Assembly: GCA_964242335.1 (NCBI GenBank) | Contig: CAXTAY010000003.1 | Location: 1 to 64,000 of the forward strand | Reading direction: 5' to 3' | Origin: Lichenicoccus sp964242335 | GTDB lineage: Bacteria; Pseudomonadota; Alphaproteobacteria; Acetobacterales; Acetobacteraceae | DNA length: 64,000 nucleotides | Part shown: piece after piece, positions 9,820 through 17,925 of the stretch | How the letters are laid out: every line of letters starts with the position of its first letter | Position numbering within the stretch: the first letter of the stretch is position 1 | Notes under the pieces: generated by a model | Database searches by the model: none | Told to the model about the DNA's origin: nothing | Seen by the model: only the letters and a program-made list of their open reading frames with translations | Program-made: the position numbers and the translations under genes

Positions 9820-10583
9820 CCCTGCGCCGGACGTGCCGTGAGCTGGAGGAACACATCCTCCAGGCCGGCTCCATCGTGGCGGACACGGAGCTCGTCCAGC
9901 GCGCCCTGCGTCACCAGCCTGCGGTCATTGATGACGATGACGTGCGAGCACAGCCGCGACACGTGGTCCATCAGGTGGGTGGAGAACAGCACGGTGGTGC
10001 CGCGGGCCGCTTCGCCGCGGACCAGGTCGTAGAAGAGGTGGGTGGACTCCACGTCGAGCCCGTTGGTGGGCTCGTCCAGCACCAGCAGGCGCGGCTGGTG
10101 CAGCAGTGCCAGCAGCAGGCCCAGCTTCTTCTTCATGCCGCGCGAGTAGTCCTCGGCGAAGTTCCCCAGCGCCTCCGCCATGCGAAGCTGCGCGATCACG
10201 GGCGCCATGAGCTCCAGCGTGGCCGCGACATCCAGCCCGTGCATCGCCGCACTCAGTTCCAGGATCTCGCGGCCGGACAGGTACGAGTAGAATACCGGCT
10301 CGTCCGGCAGGAAGCCGACCAGGCGCATGAGCTGGACCCGGTCGGTGAACGTCTCTCGGCCGGCCACCCGCAACTCGCCGCTCGTGGCGCGCAGCACGCC
10401 GGTCAGCAGGCGGAACAGCGTCGTCTTGCCGGCGCCGTTCGGCCCCAGCAGGCCGCAGACACGACCGGGCGGGATGCAGAAGCTCAGCTCCGTCAGGACC
10501 TGCTTGGGTCCGAAGGATTTACTGACGCGGCTGGCACTGACCAGCGCCTCGGTGAAGGCCGTCTCGCCACCGTCGTCCAGCAT
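9816..10583 (-). CDS. ABC transporter ATP-binding protein
   Basis: A 255-residue ATPase subunit. It has Walker A GPNGAGKTT (residues 47-55), a divergent signature SRGMKKK near 147, Walker B LLVLDEP with D-loop, and H-loop STH near 207. The SRGM-type signature is typical of exporters of the Nat/bacitracin type paired with ABC-2 permeases. Its stop overlaps the start of the permease-CPBP gene, so the two should form one exporter. A few hydrophilic residues precede the domain; ATG 10583 gives a normal family length. Confidence 0.9.
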   Translation of the reverse strand: MLDDGGETAFTEALVSASRVSKSFGPKQVLTELSFCIPPGRVCGLLGPNGAGKTTLFRLLTGVLRATSGELRVAGRETFTDRVQLMRLVGFLPDEPVFYSYLSGREILELSAAMHGLDVAATLELMAPVIAQLRMAEALGNFAEDYSRGMKKKLGLLLALLHQPRLLVLDEPTNGLDVESTHLFYDLVRGEAARGTTVLFSTHLMDHVSRLCSHVIVINDRRLVTQGALDELRVRHDGAGLEDVFLQLTARPAQG

Positions 10584-10829
10584 CGCCGAGCCTCACCTGC
10601 AGCGCCAGCATGCCGGCTTGATGAGGCAACGAACAGCCCTCCGTGCCGAGGCGGCAGTCCGCGCCCGGCGAGGCCACAGCCGCCCACCGCGATGCCTGCT
10701 GGAGCTTCGCTGAGGTCGTCTCCTACTTTTCCGGCTCTGCGTGCCGATGCAGCGTCAGAACGCCTTCAGGATCCAACGCCCGCCGATACGGGCGCCAGGG
10801 ATCCTCGACCGGCCGGGCAGGGTTCGCAC

Positions 10830-11336
10830 CTACGCGCTCGGAGGGTTGGTGGGCGAGAAGCTGTAGCGCGCGATGCGCCACTCGCCGTCCCCGCCTCGTT
10901 CCAGAACGAACAGCTCCTGGTTGGCCTCCGAGGTGGTCTTCCCGGTCGAATGATGCAGCGTCGTGCCGGCCGAGTTGGTCCGGACGAAGGCCCAGTTCGG
11001 CGCCATCTGCACGATCTCGGCGATGTCGAACTTCACGTTGAACTTGAGCTCGGCGAACACCCTGTCGTAGGCGGCCTTCACCGCATCCTTGCCGATCGAG
11101 GAGTGTGCATACGGTGCCATGAAGATGCCGCTCTCCGTGTACAGAGGCAGCACGGCCGCGGTATCGCCGCCGTTCAGCGCCGCGTTGTAGGCCGCCATCG
11201 TGCTCTCGATGCCGGCATGCGCCTGGGCCGTCATGCCCCGTGTCGCCGAGTGAGGCGCGCTGGCGACGGCGCCCGGAGCTGCGACGAACATGAAGACTGC
11301 GCCGAAGGCAGGAGCAAGCAGCCACCTGACATCCAT
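10830..11336 (-). CDS. Exported SnoaL-like (DUF4440/SgcJ-type) protein
   Basis: A 168-residue protein with a signal peptide (MDVRWLLAPAFGAVFMF, cleavage near AVA-SA) followed by a single NTF2-like fold domain. Typical elements are AAYNAALNGGDTAAVLPLYTE and a C-terminal WRIARYSFS strand. ATG 11336 is preferred over an upstream in-frame start because AAGGA lies about 8 bases before it and the product then starts with the signal. Family members are ketosteroid-isomerase-like binding proteins, often without a proven reaction. It is divergent from another SnoaL-like gene at 11615, with an inverted repeat between them. Confidence 0.8.
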   Translation of the reverse strand: MDVRWLLAPAFGAVFMFVAAPGAVASAPHSATRGMTAQAHAGIESTMAAYNAALNGGDTAAVLPLYTESGIFMAPYAHSSIGKDAVKAAYDRVFAELKFNVKFDIAEIVQMAPNWAFVRTNSAGTTLHHSTGKTTSEANQELFVLERGGDGEWRIARYSFSPTNPPSA

Positions 11337-11428
11337 GAAACCATCCTTCCGATCCTCCGAGAGGGGCGTCTGCACCCGAGAGCAGGTCAGGGCTATGCGA
11401 TCGACCAGCCGTGCAGTAGCGGGCATTC

Positions 11429-11523
11429 GCGGAAATGAGCTTCCCAGATTTGTCGCGAAACCGCAGGTCCGGGCCCGCCGGACGGCAGCGGGCGCCCTCC
11501 CATATCTGGAAAACTCATTCCCG
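11429..11523. promoter_or_regulatory. Inverted repeat between two divergent SnoaL-like genes
   Basis: The sequence GAAATGAGCTTCCCAGAT at about 11432-11449 recurs on the opposite strand at about 11501-11521 as GAATGAGTTTTCCAGATATG, with a few mismatches. The arms are about 50 bases apart, one facing each of the divergent genes. This fits paired regulator sites; no regulator can be named. Confidence 0.45.
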
Positions 11524-11614
11524 GGTCGGCACCTTCCGGGCCGATCGGCCTCGTCCTAGCGTCCCGGCACCGCGCGGCCGACGATGGCCGGTGCCGAGCC
11601 GAAGGCAGCAGCCG

Positions 11615-12076
11615 ATGACGAACACCGCGTTGGAGGTCATGACCGCCATCCTGGCGGACCCGAAGAACCTCGATCATGTCCGCGCCCTGGTGACGCCGGA
11701 CGTGACCTACGTGTCGCTCAACTACGACGATCCCGAGCTCAAGCGCGTCATGCCCTGGTGCGGTACTTCCCATGGTGCCGAGGCCATCGTGCGGACCTTC
11801 GTCGATGTCGGCCGCTACTGGCGGGTCGACAGCTTCCAGATCGAGGCAGAACTCAATTCCGGCGAGAACGCCGCGATCTTCGGGCGCTTCAGCTATACGT
11901 CCACGGTGCTGTCGCGGACCGTCACCTCGCCGTTCAGCGTGTTCGGCCGGGTGAGGGACGGACGCTGCTTCTACATGCAGTTCATGGAGGACACCTTCGC
12001 CACCACCGCATCGTTCCGCAGCGGCGGCAGCTGGACGATCCGGAGCGATCCGGACGGCAGCCAGATCGAGGTTTGA
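11615..12076 (+). CDS. SnoaL-like / NTF2 family protein
   Basis: A 153-residue cytoplasmic protein of the nuclear transport factor 2-like fold. The run ALVTPDVTYVSLNYD followed by GTSHGAEAIVRTF and the strands FQIEAEL...FGRFSYTS is typical of SnoaL-like proteins such as limonene-epoxide hydrolase relatives and steroid isomerase relatives. ATG 11615 is chosen because the fold begins directly after it; the frame is open further upstream but without protein-like sequence. It has no signal peptide, unlike its divergent neighbour. Its reaction cannot be inferred. Confidence 0.75.
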   Translation: MTNTALEVMTAILADPKNLDHVRALVTPDVTYVSLNYDDPELKRVMPWCGTSHGAEAIVRTFVDVGRYWRVDSFQIEAELNSGENAAIFGRFSYTSTVLSRTVTSPFSVFGRVRDGRCFYMQFMEDTFATTASFRSGGSWTIRSDPDGSQIEV

Positions 12077-12248
12077 CGCAGGTCACGTCGCCGGCGCCCC
12101 GCGACGCCGGATGAACGCCCTCTCGTCGCCGGTCGCCGCCTCCGATCACGGCTCGCCTCCCCACCGCCGGGAAGGTGCTTCTCGCGTGCGGCTTCTAGAA
12201 GGCGGCGGATCGCGGGGATAGGTTCGGGGATCGATCGAGGTGCCACCC

Positions 12249-12272
12249 ATGACTGCAAGCCGATCACGATGA
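12249..12272 (+). CDS. Mini-cistron (7 codons) overlapping the SDR start
   Basis: ATG 12249 opens a 7-codon frame (MTASRSR) whose TGA at 12270-12272 overlaps the ATG of the following SDR gene (12269) as ATGA. GAGG lies 8 bases before the mini-cistron, while the SDR start itself has no clear ribosome binding site. This would allow translational coupling. It may also be chance. Confidence 0.3.
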   Translation: MTASRSR

Positions 12273-13015
12273 ATGCCAGGTTGACCGCGAAGACGGCGAT
12301 CGTCACCGGCGGCTCGCGCGGCATCGGCGCCGCCATCGCCCGGCGGCTGGCCGCGGAGGGTGCCGACCTCGTCATCACCTATGCCGGCAACGACGTGGCG
12401 GCGGCCGAGACCGTCGCCGCGATCGAAGCCGCCGGCCGGCGTGCGCGGGCGATCAAGGCGGATGCCGCGGACGGGGCAGCGGTCCGGACGGCGATCGAGC
12501 AGGCGGCGGAATTCCTCGGCGGCATCGACATCCTGGTGCACAACGCCGGGATCACGGAGATGGCACCGGCCCCGATCGCCTCCGAGCAGAGCTACCGCAG
12601 GCAGTTCGGCATCAACGTCGACGGCGTCTTCATCGGCACGACCGCGGCGATCCCGCTCATGCGCGACAACGGGCGCATCCTGATCGTGGGCAGCGTCAAT
12701 GCGCATACCATGCCGTTCGCCGGCGGCGCGATCTATGGCGCCAGCAAGGCGGCGGTGGGAGGTCTGGCACGCGGCTGGGCACGCGATCTCGGGCCGCGGA
12801 ACATCCTGGTGAACGTGATCCAGCCGGGGCCGATCGACACGGACCTCAACCCGGCCGACCAGCGCGACGCGGCCGTCGCGATGACGAAGCTGACCGCGCT
12901 CGGCCGCTACGGACGCGTCGACGAGATCGCGGCCCTCGCGGCCTTCCTCGCCAGCGACGAGGCGTCGTTCATCACCGGCGCCGCGATCGACATCGATGGC
13001 GGCTTCTCGATCTAG
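12269..13015 (+). CDS. Short-chain dehydrogenase/reductase (classical SDR)
   Basis: A 248-residue NAD(P)H oxidoreductase. It has the cofactor motif TGGSRGIG near residue 14, NAG near 90, the catalytic Ser in VGSVNAH and the YGASK motif (Tyr and Lys), and it ends in the usual IDIDGGFSI. Length and motifs match FabG-like 3-oxoacyl reductases and the many SDRs acting on small ketones or alcohols. A LysR-type regulator follows in the same direction 236 bases later. The substrate is unknown. Confidence 0.85.
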   Translation: MNARLTAKTAIVTGGSRGIGAAIARRLAAEGADLVITYAGNDVAAAETVAAIEAAGRRARAIKADAADGAAVRTAIEQAAEFLGGIDILVHNAGITEMAPAPIASEQSYRRQFGINVDGVFIGTTAAIPLMRDNGRILIVGSVNAHTMPFAGGAIYGASKAAVGGLARGWARDLGPRNILVNVIQPGPIDTDLNPADQRDAAVAMTKLTALGRYGRVDEIAALAAFLASDEASFITGAAIDIDGGFSI

Positions 13016-13251
13016 GCCTGCCTCGCCCCCCCCCGCGTGGCACTCCCGGCGACCGTCCCCATCAGCCGCGATCGGCATCGGCATCGCGGCCAACGGGCCA
13101 CCGGCACGCCGGACCGCCGGTGCCGGGATCGTCGAGCGTGTCGGCACTCGAAGCCGGAGGTCGCTCCGCGCGTGCCGCGAGGCGGGCGCCTCGAGCCGGA
13201 GCGACCCGGCTCCGCCAAGATGACCTCGCCACGCGATGGGAACCGATCCGC

Positions 13252-14163
13252 ATGCCCGACCTCAACGCCCTGATCGTCTTCGCCAAGGTGATCGAGGCGC
13301 GCAGTTTCTCCGAGGCCGCCCGGCGTCTCAAGATGCCCGTCTCCACGGTGAGCCGGCGGGTCGCCGACCTGGAGGATCAACTCGGGGCGAGGCTGCTCGA
13401 GCGCTCCACCCGCAGCCTGCGCCTGACCAATGTCGGATCCGACGTGCTCGAGCATGCGAACCGCATCATGGAGATCTCCGAGGCGCTGGACGGCCACGTT
13501 TCCAACCAGCTGTCACGGGTGGCGGGAACGCTGCGGCTGTCGGCGCCGCCCAGCATCTCGGACTCGCTGCTGATGCCGCTGGTCGGCGCCTTCCAGACCT
13601 CCTATCCAGCGGTGCGGGTGCAGATCCTGATCACCGAGCGCAAGATCGACCACATCGCCGACGGCATCGACCTCGCCTTCCATGTCGGCCCGATGCAGGA
13701 CTCTTCTCTGGTCGCGCGCCGTATCCTGACCTATCGCCACCAGCTGGTCGCCAGCCCCGCCTACGTCGCCGGCACGACACCGCCACGACGGCCACAGGAG
13801 CTGCTGGATCACCGTATCCTGGCGTTCTCGCACTGGCAGCCGGAGCACCACTGGGTGTTCACGCACGTGAACGGACAGGACAAGGAGGCGGTGTCGTTCC
13901 TGCCCCACCTGGGGATCAACGACTTCGCCGGTGTCACCGCCGGGCTGCTGGCGGTCCAGGGGATCGGCGATCTTCCCCCGATCGTGCAGCCCGATCTGAT
14001 GCGCGACGGACGTCTGGTCGAGATCATGCCGGACTGGCACTTCCCGGTGTTCGATCTTTCGGTCGTCCATCTCGGCTCGCGCAGCCTGATGCGCCCGGTC
14101 CGCATGTTCAAGGAGTTCACCTACCGGATGGCGCCGACCCTGTTCCCCGACCTGCCGACCTAG
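13252..14163 (+). CDS. LysR family transcriptional regulator
   Basis: A 303-residue DNA-binding regulator. The N-terminal winged helix (residues 1-60) contains SFSEAARRLKMPVSTVSRRV and the dimer helix after DLEDQLGARLLERSTR. An effector-binding domain follows (about 90-295). ATG 13252 gives the canonical start (MPDLNALIVFAKVIEARSF); the frame stays open upstream but carries Arg/Ala-rich sequence unlike the family. It belongs to the large AaeR/DsdC-like group. It lies between the SDR upstream and the oppositely oriented reductase/DoxX pair downstream, either of which may be its target. Confidence 0.88.
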   Translation: MPDLNALIVFAKVIEARSFSEAARRLKMPVSTVSRRVADLEDQLGARLLERSTRSLRLTNVGSDVLEHANRIMEISEALDGHVSNQLSRVAGTLRLSAPPSISDSLLMPLVGAFQTSYPAVRVQILITERKIDHIADGIDLAFHVGPMQDSSLVARRILTYRHQLVASPAYVAGTTPPRRPQELLDHRILAFSHWQPEHHWVFTHVNGQDKEAVSFLPHLGINDFAGVTAGLLAVQGIGDLPPIVQPDLMRDGRLVEIMPDWHFPVFDLSVVHLGSRSLMRPVRMFKEFTYRMAPTLFPDLPT

Positions 14164-14223
14164 CCGGTTGCCGAGGAAGCGAGCCAAGAGGGCAACGCGC
14201 CTTGCTCTGGCCGCGACGCGGCC

Positions 14224-15201
14224 TCAGGTCAGCACGACGATCTTGCCGCCGGCCTTGTTCTCCTCCATGCAGCGATGCGCCTCGACGATCTGGTCCAGGC
14301 GGAAGGTGCGGCCGATCTGGACGTGCAGCTCGCCGGCCTCGATCTGCTGCGTCAGCTCGTCGAGCGGCGTCAGCATGAAGTCCTCGGAGCCGCCGTCGTA
14401 CGTGGTCAGGCAGACCGAGGTCGGGATCACGTCCATCGGGCTGAAATCCGGCAGCATCCATTTGTTGCCGACCATGCCGGTCATGCAGACGATGCCGCGC
14501 GGCCTCGTACAGCGCAGCGAGTCGGGCAGCGTGGTCGCGCCGATCAGCTCCAGCACCTTGTCCGCACCCCCGGAGCACACCTCCTGCACCTGCTCGGCGA
14601 TCGCCCCGGTATCGATGAAGACCTGATCGACACCGCTGCGGCGCAGCAACCCTTCATGCTCGGGCTTGCGCGTCGTCGACATGACCAGCGCGCCGTGCTT
14701 CTTGGCGATCGCCGCCGCCGCCAGGCCGACCGACGTCGTGCCGCCGCGTATGAGCAGCCGATCGCCCTTCTCCAGCCGCAGCGCCTTGAACAGCGAGCCC
14801 CACGCCGTCTGCAGCATCTCCGGCACCGCGCCCAAGGTCTCCCACGGCAGGTCGGTCCGCACCGACTGCACCTGCGACGCCGGGACCAGCGTGTACTCCG
14901 CATAGCCGCCGTCGAACTGACGTCCCATCCCGCCCATGGCGGTGGCGACGGTCTCCCCGGGCGGGAACTCGCCACCGGGTGCAGCCTCGACGGTGCCGAC
15001 CGCCTCGATCCCCAGCACCCGGGGAAACGGCACGTTCGGCGAGAGCCCTTGCCGCGTGAACAGCTCCGACCGGTTCAGCCCGAACGCCTTTATCCGGATC
15101 AACACCTCGCCGCTGGTCGGCACCGGGATCGGCAGCTCCTCGATCTTGAGCATGTCCGGAGGCCCGGCCTGACGGATCACCGCAGCCTTCATCATCGTCA
15201 T
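14224..15201 (-). CDS. Zinc-independent MDR family NADPH:quinone reductase-like protein
   Basis: A 325-residue medium-chain dehydrogenase/reductase. The GroES-like N-terminal half includes GLNRSELFTRQG and VLGIEAVGTVE, and the Rossmann half includes the GGTTSVGLAAAAIAK nucleotide loop. Metal-ligand cysteines of alcohol dehydrogenases are absent, which points to the quinone oxidoreductase branch. Its ATG overlaps the stop of the upstream DoxX gene (ATGA), and GAGGAA lies about 9 bases before it. Co-expression with DoxX suggests a role in quinone or thiol redox balance; this is inferred from context. Confidence 0.82.
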   Translation of the reverse strand: MTMMKAAVIRQAGPPDMLKIEELPIPVPTSGEVLIRIKAFGLNRSELFTRQGLSPNVPFPRVLGIEAVGTVEAAPGGEFPPGETVATAMGGMGRQFDGGYAEYTLVPASQVQSVRTDLPWETLGAVPEMLQTAWGSLFKALRLEKGDRLLIRGGTTSVGLAAAAIAKKHGALVMSTTRKPEHEGLLRRSGVDQVFIDTGAIAEQVQEVCSGGADKVLELIGATTLPDSLRCTRPRGIVCMTGMVGNKWMLPDFSPMDVIPTSVCLTTYDGGSEDFMLTPLDELTQQIEAGELHVQIGRTFRLDQIVEAHRCMEENKAGGKIVVLT

Positions 15202-15632
15202 GATGCTTTTCCTCTCAGCATGGACCGTGGATCGACCGGCGAAGTCGGCCGTCCCAGCCGCCAGGCATCGACGCTCAGCGCCATCGGGTGGGTGCGGGCG
15301 ATCAGCAGGAAGCCGCCCGCCATCGTCATGTTCTTGAAGAAGTTGATCATCTGGTTCTGGTCGGAGAACGCGGTGTGGAAAATGGCAGTGGTCAGGATGC
15401 ACCAGCCCGCCATCAGGATCGACACCGGCCGGATCCACAGCCCGGCCAGCAGCAGCAGGCCGCCGCCGATCTCCCAGGCGGCGGCAGGCCAGGACAGCAA
15501 GCCGGGCACACCGTAGGCCTGCATGTATTTCTGGATCGCGGCGTTGCCGGCAAGCTTGCTGAAGCCCGACAACAGGAACAGCAGCGACATCAGGAACCGG
15601 GCAGCCGGGTCGACGAAGCGGCTCGCGTTCAT
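15198..15632 (-). CDS. DoxX family membrane protein
   Basis: A 144-residue inner-membrane protein with four hydrophobic segments: FLMSLLFLLSGFSKL near the start, WEIGGGLLLLAGLW, SILMAGWCILTTAIFH and MTMAGGFLLIA. This is the typical DoxX/SURF4-like layout. ATG 15632 is the start nearest to the conserved N-terminal helix; an upstream in-frame start adds only Arg-rich residues. It is the first gene of a two-gene operon with the MDR oxidoreductase. DoxX proteins are linked to oxidoreductase complexes and oxidative stress resistance. Confidence 0.82.
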   Translation of the reverse strand: MNASRFVDPAARFLMSLLFLLSGFSKLAGNAAIQKYMQAYGVPGLLSWPAAAWEIGGGLLLLAGLWIRPVSILMAGWCILTTAIFHTAFSDQNQMINFFKNMTMAGGFLLIARTHPMALSVDAWRLGRPTSPVDPRSMLRGKAS

Positions 15633-15944
15633 GCCTGCACGCTTCCGGCGCCGGCACGACGCGGCCTGCCGGGAAGCGGATCTTCCCGGCGCACATCCCA
15701 AACGACCTCATCCATCCGCAGCGGCTCCGTTGAACACGGTGCCACGCTATCGAGCCTGCGACGGCGCGAATACACCGCCGATCCGCAAACCACCTTCCCA
15801 CCGACGCGACGATGCCGGCGAAGAAAACCTCCGCGGCTCGGCCTACGATCTTGTCCCGCCGGGTAGCGTTGGGGCCATGCCGACCCGGAGATCATCCCGC
15901 GGCCGGAGAGCCTAGCGGACGCGCGTCATTGCCGCAGGCCGGAA
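15633..15944. other. Intergenic region without a supported gene
   Basis: About 310 bases separate the DoxX start from the stop of the next minus-strand gene. No frame here has protein-like sequence. It should hold the promoter of the DoxX-reductase operon on the minus strand; no clear -35/-10 pair stands out. Confidence 0.4.
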
Positions 15945-16934
15945 CTACACGGTGACGAGGATCTTGCCGATCTGCTCGTTGCCCTCGAGGTAGCGATGCG
16001 CCTCGACGATCTGGTCGAGGGTGAACGTCTTGGCGATCCTCGGGCTCAGCGCGCCCGAGGCCAGACCGTCGAGCACGTACTCCACGCCGCGCGCCCGGCG
16101 CGCCGGATCGAGCACGATCTCGAGCAGCGTGTAGGCGCGCATCGACAGTCGGTTGCCGAAGCTCGCCATGGTCGGGAACGGCGTTTCCTCATCGCTCAGG
16201 CGGCCGTACTGGAACAGGATCCCCGATGGCGCCATCGCTTCCGCCAGCTTCAGCACGGTGCGTCCGCCGACCGGGTCGAACACCACACGCGCACCCTTGC
16301 CGCCGCTCGCCGCCATGATGGCCGCCGGCACGTCGTCCTCCTCGGTCGCCACGACCGCCGCCGCGCCGGCCTCCAGCAGCGCCGCTCGCTTGGCTCCGGT
16401 GCGCGTGGTCGCGATCGGAGTGGCACCCGCATGCAGCGCGATCTGGATCGCTGCCAGTCCCACGCTGGAAGAAGCCGCGGTGATCACCACGGCATCGCCG
16501 GCGCCGAGCCGTGCGATGTCGATCAGCGCGCCGTACGCGGTCATGTACTGCATCCAGACCGAGGCTGCCTGCTCGAACGACAGCGCGTCGGGCTTCGGCA
16601 CCAGCACGTCGGCGGGAACCAGCGCGATCTCGGCGTAGCTTCCGTAGCGGACCTGCGAGTAGCCGGGAATCGTGCTGACGGCATCGCCGACCTTGAACGC
16701 GGTGACGTCCGGTCCGACCGCGCGGACGATCCCCGACACCTCGTAGCCGATGCGCGACGGCAGGCTCGGCTGCTCCATGTACATGCCGCGCCGGAACATC
16801 GCCTCCGCCCGGTTGAGGCCGATCGCCCGCACCTCGAGCTGTGCCTCGCCCGGTCCTGGCTGCTGCGGCGTCTCCTGCTCGAGCTTCAGCACTTCGGGAC
16901 CACCGATCTCGCTAAAGCGCACGACCTTGCTCAT
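15945..16934 (-). CDS. MDR family zinc-type alcohol dehydrogenase / quinone oxidoreductase-like protein
   Basis: A 329-residue medium-chain dehydrogenase/reductase with a GroES-like half (GLNRAEAMFRRGMY, IGYEVSGIV) and a Rossmann half with SSSVGLAAIQIALHAGA. It lacks the catalytic zinc cysteine and resembles quinone/enone reductases. The C-terminal phrase TLDQIVEAHRYLEGNEQIGKI is nearly shared with the gene at 14224, so the two are probably paralogues. GGAGGA lies about 8 bases before ATG 16934. It follows the alpha/beta hydrolase in the same direction, 98 bases downstream, and is probably controlled by the same TetR operator. Confidence 0.82.
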   Translation of the reverse strand: MSKVVRFSEIGGPEVLKLEQETPQQPGPGEAQLEVRAIGLNRAEAMFRRGMYMEQPSLPSRIGYEVSGIVRAVGPDVTAFKVGDAVSTIPGYSQVRYGSYAEIALVPADVLVPKPDALSFEQAASVWMQYMTAYGALIDIARLGAGDAVVITAASSSVGLAAIQIALHAGATPIATTRTGAKRAALLEAGAAAVVATEEDDVPAAIMAASGGKGARVVFDPVGGRTVLKLAEAMAPSGILFQYGRLSDEETPFPTMASFGNRLSMRAYTLLEIVLDPARRARGVEYVLDGLASGALSPRIAKTFTLDQIVEAHRYLEGNEQIGKILVTV

Positions 16935-17032
16935 CGACGGTGTCCTCCACTGATTGCCTCGCGCACGCTGCCATGACGCCCCGAACGGTGCAATCGAGGC
17001 AGGGTTCGACGGCCTCGATGGTAGCGATGCCG

Positions 17033-17821
17033 TCAGCCGAGGAAGCGTCGCAGGAGGGAGTTGAACGCCGCGGGAGCCTCGAACGGCGGGAAGTGGCCCA
17101 GTCCGGCCATCTCGTCCAGCGCCGCACCCCGGATGAGGCGGGCGATCTTCGCGCCGGCGGCGAGCGGCGCGTTCACGTCCTCGCCTCCGACGACCACCAG
17201 GGTCGGGCAGGCGATCGAGGGAAGCTGCGCCTCCAGCTCCAGCGCCGCGATCATCTCCCACATGCAGGCGTGAAACTCCGGATCCTGCTGCATCAGGCTG
17301 TTGGTCGCGCGATCGAGCATGTCCGGCCGCCGCTCGCGGAATGCCGGCGTGAACCAGCGCTGGTTGGAAAGCTGCGCGATCTTCGCCATGCCGTCGGCGC
17401 GCGCGATCCTCGCGCGTTCGCGTATCGCCTCACGCACCGGCCCGGCGAACGTGCACAGGGTGGCGACGAGGGACAGGGAGCAGACGAGGTCGGGACGCCG
17501 CAGCGTGAAGTCCTGGGCGATCATGCCGCCTACGGAAATCCCCACCAGATGGACGGGACCGGCATCCAGATAAGCCACCAGGCCTTCGACGCCCCTGGCC
17601 ATCAGCTCGAAGCCGGGCGGCGCGTCCAGCTTGCCGGAGAGTCCGTGGTTCGGCATGTCGAAGGCGACGACGTCATGGTCACGTCCGAACTCCTCGATCT
17701 GCGCGCTCCACCAGGTGAGGTCCAATCCGACCGGATGCAGGAACAGCACCGGGCGGCCGCCTCTCGGGCCCGTCCGCACGAAGTTGATCTCGGACACCCC
17801 GTCGATCCTGATCTCTGGCAA
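17033..17821 (-). CDS. Alpha/beta hydrolase (3-oxoadipate enol-lactonase-like)
   Basis: A 262-residue hydrolase. The nucleophile elbow is GISVGG, the acid Asp follows VVVGGED and the catalytic His is in GLGHFPPFEAP, giving a complete Ser-Asp-His triad. The oxyanion loop is LHPVGLD. The start is TTG at 17821, supported by AAGGA about 8 bases upstream and by the N-terminus matching the fold directly. It lies divergent from a TetR regulator with a palindromic operator between them, so it is likely repressed by that protein and induced by its ligand. The substrate may be an ester or lactone; it cannot be named. Confidence 0.82.
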   Translation of the reverse strand: MPEIRIDGVSEINFVRTGPRGGRPVLFLHPVGLDLTWWSAQIEEFGRDHDVVAFDMPNHGLSGKLDAPPGFELMARGVEGLVAYLDAGPVHLVGISVGGMIAQDFTLRRPDLVCSLSLVATLCTFAGPVREAIRERARIARADGMAKIAQLSNQRWFTPAFRERRPDMLDRATNSLMQQDPEFHACMWEMIAALELEAQLPSIACPTLVVVGGEDVNAPLAAGAKIARLIRGAALDEMAGLGHFPPFEAPAAFNSLLRRFLG

Positions 17822-17869
17822 AATGCGATCCTTCGCGACGGCCGCGCCCGACGACAGCGCGGCGTATAT

Positions 17870-17888
17870 ACGCTACACAATGTAGCGT
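17870..17888. promoter_or_regulatory. Palindromic operator between TetR gene and hydrolase operon
   Basis: A perfect palindrome with 8-base arms and a 3-base centre, ACGCTACA-CAA-TGTAGCGT, lies 38 bases before the TetR ATG and 49 bases before the hydrolase start. A further half-site (GCTACAC) occurs near 17908. Placement and symmetry fit a TetR-family dimer site repressing both directions. Confidence 0.75.
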
Positions 17889-17925
17889 TACGGGCGCGCA
17901 TTACAAGCTACACGGGGTGTCAGTG

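Noticed and set aside
13020..13040. Run of ten C bases after the SDR gene
   Set aside because: A homopolymer could be phase-variable, but it lies outside any gene and no promoter is seen next to it.
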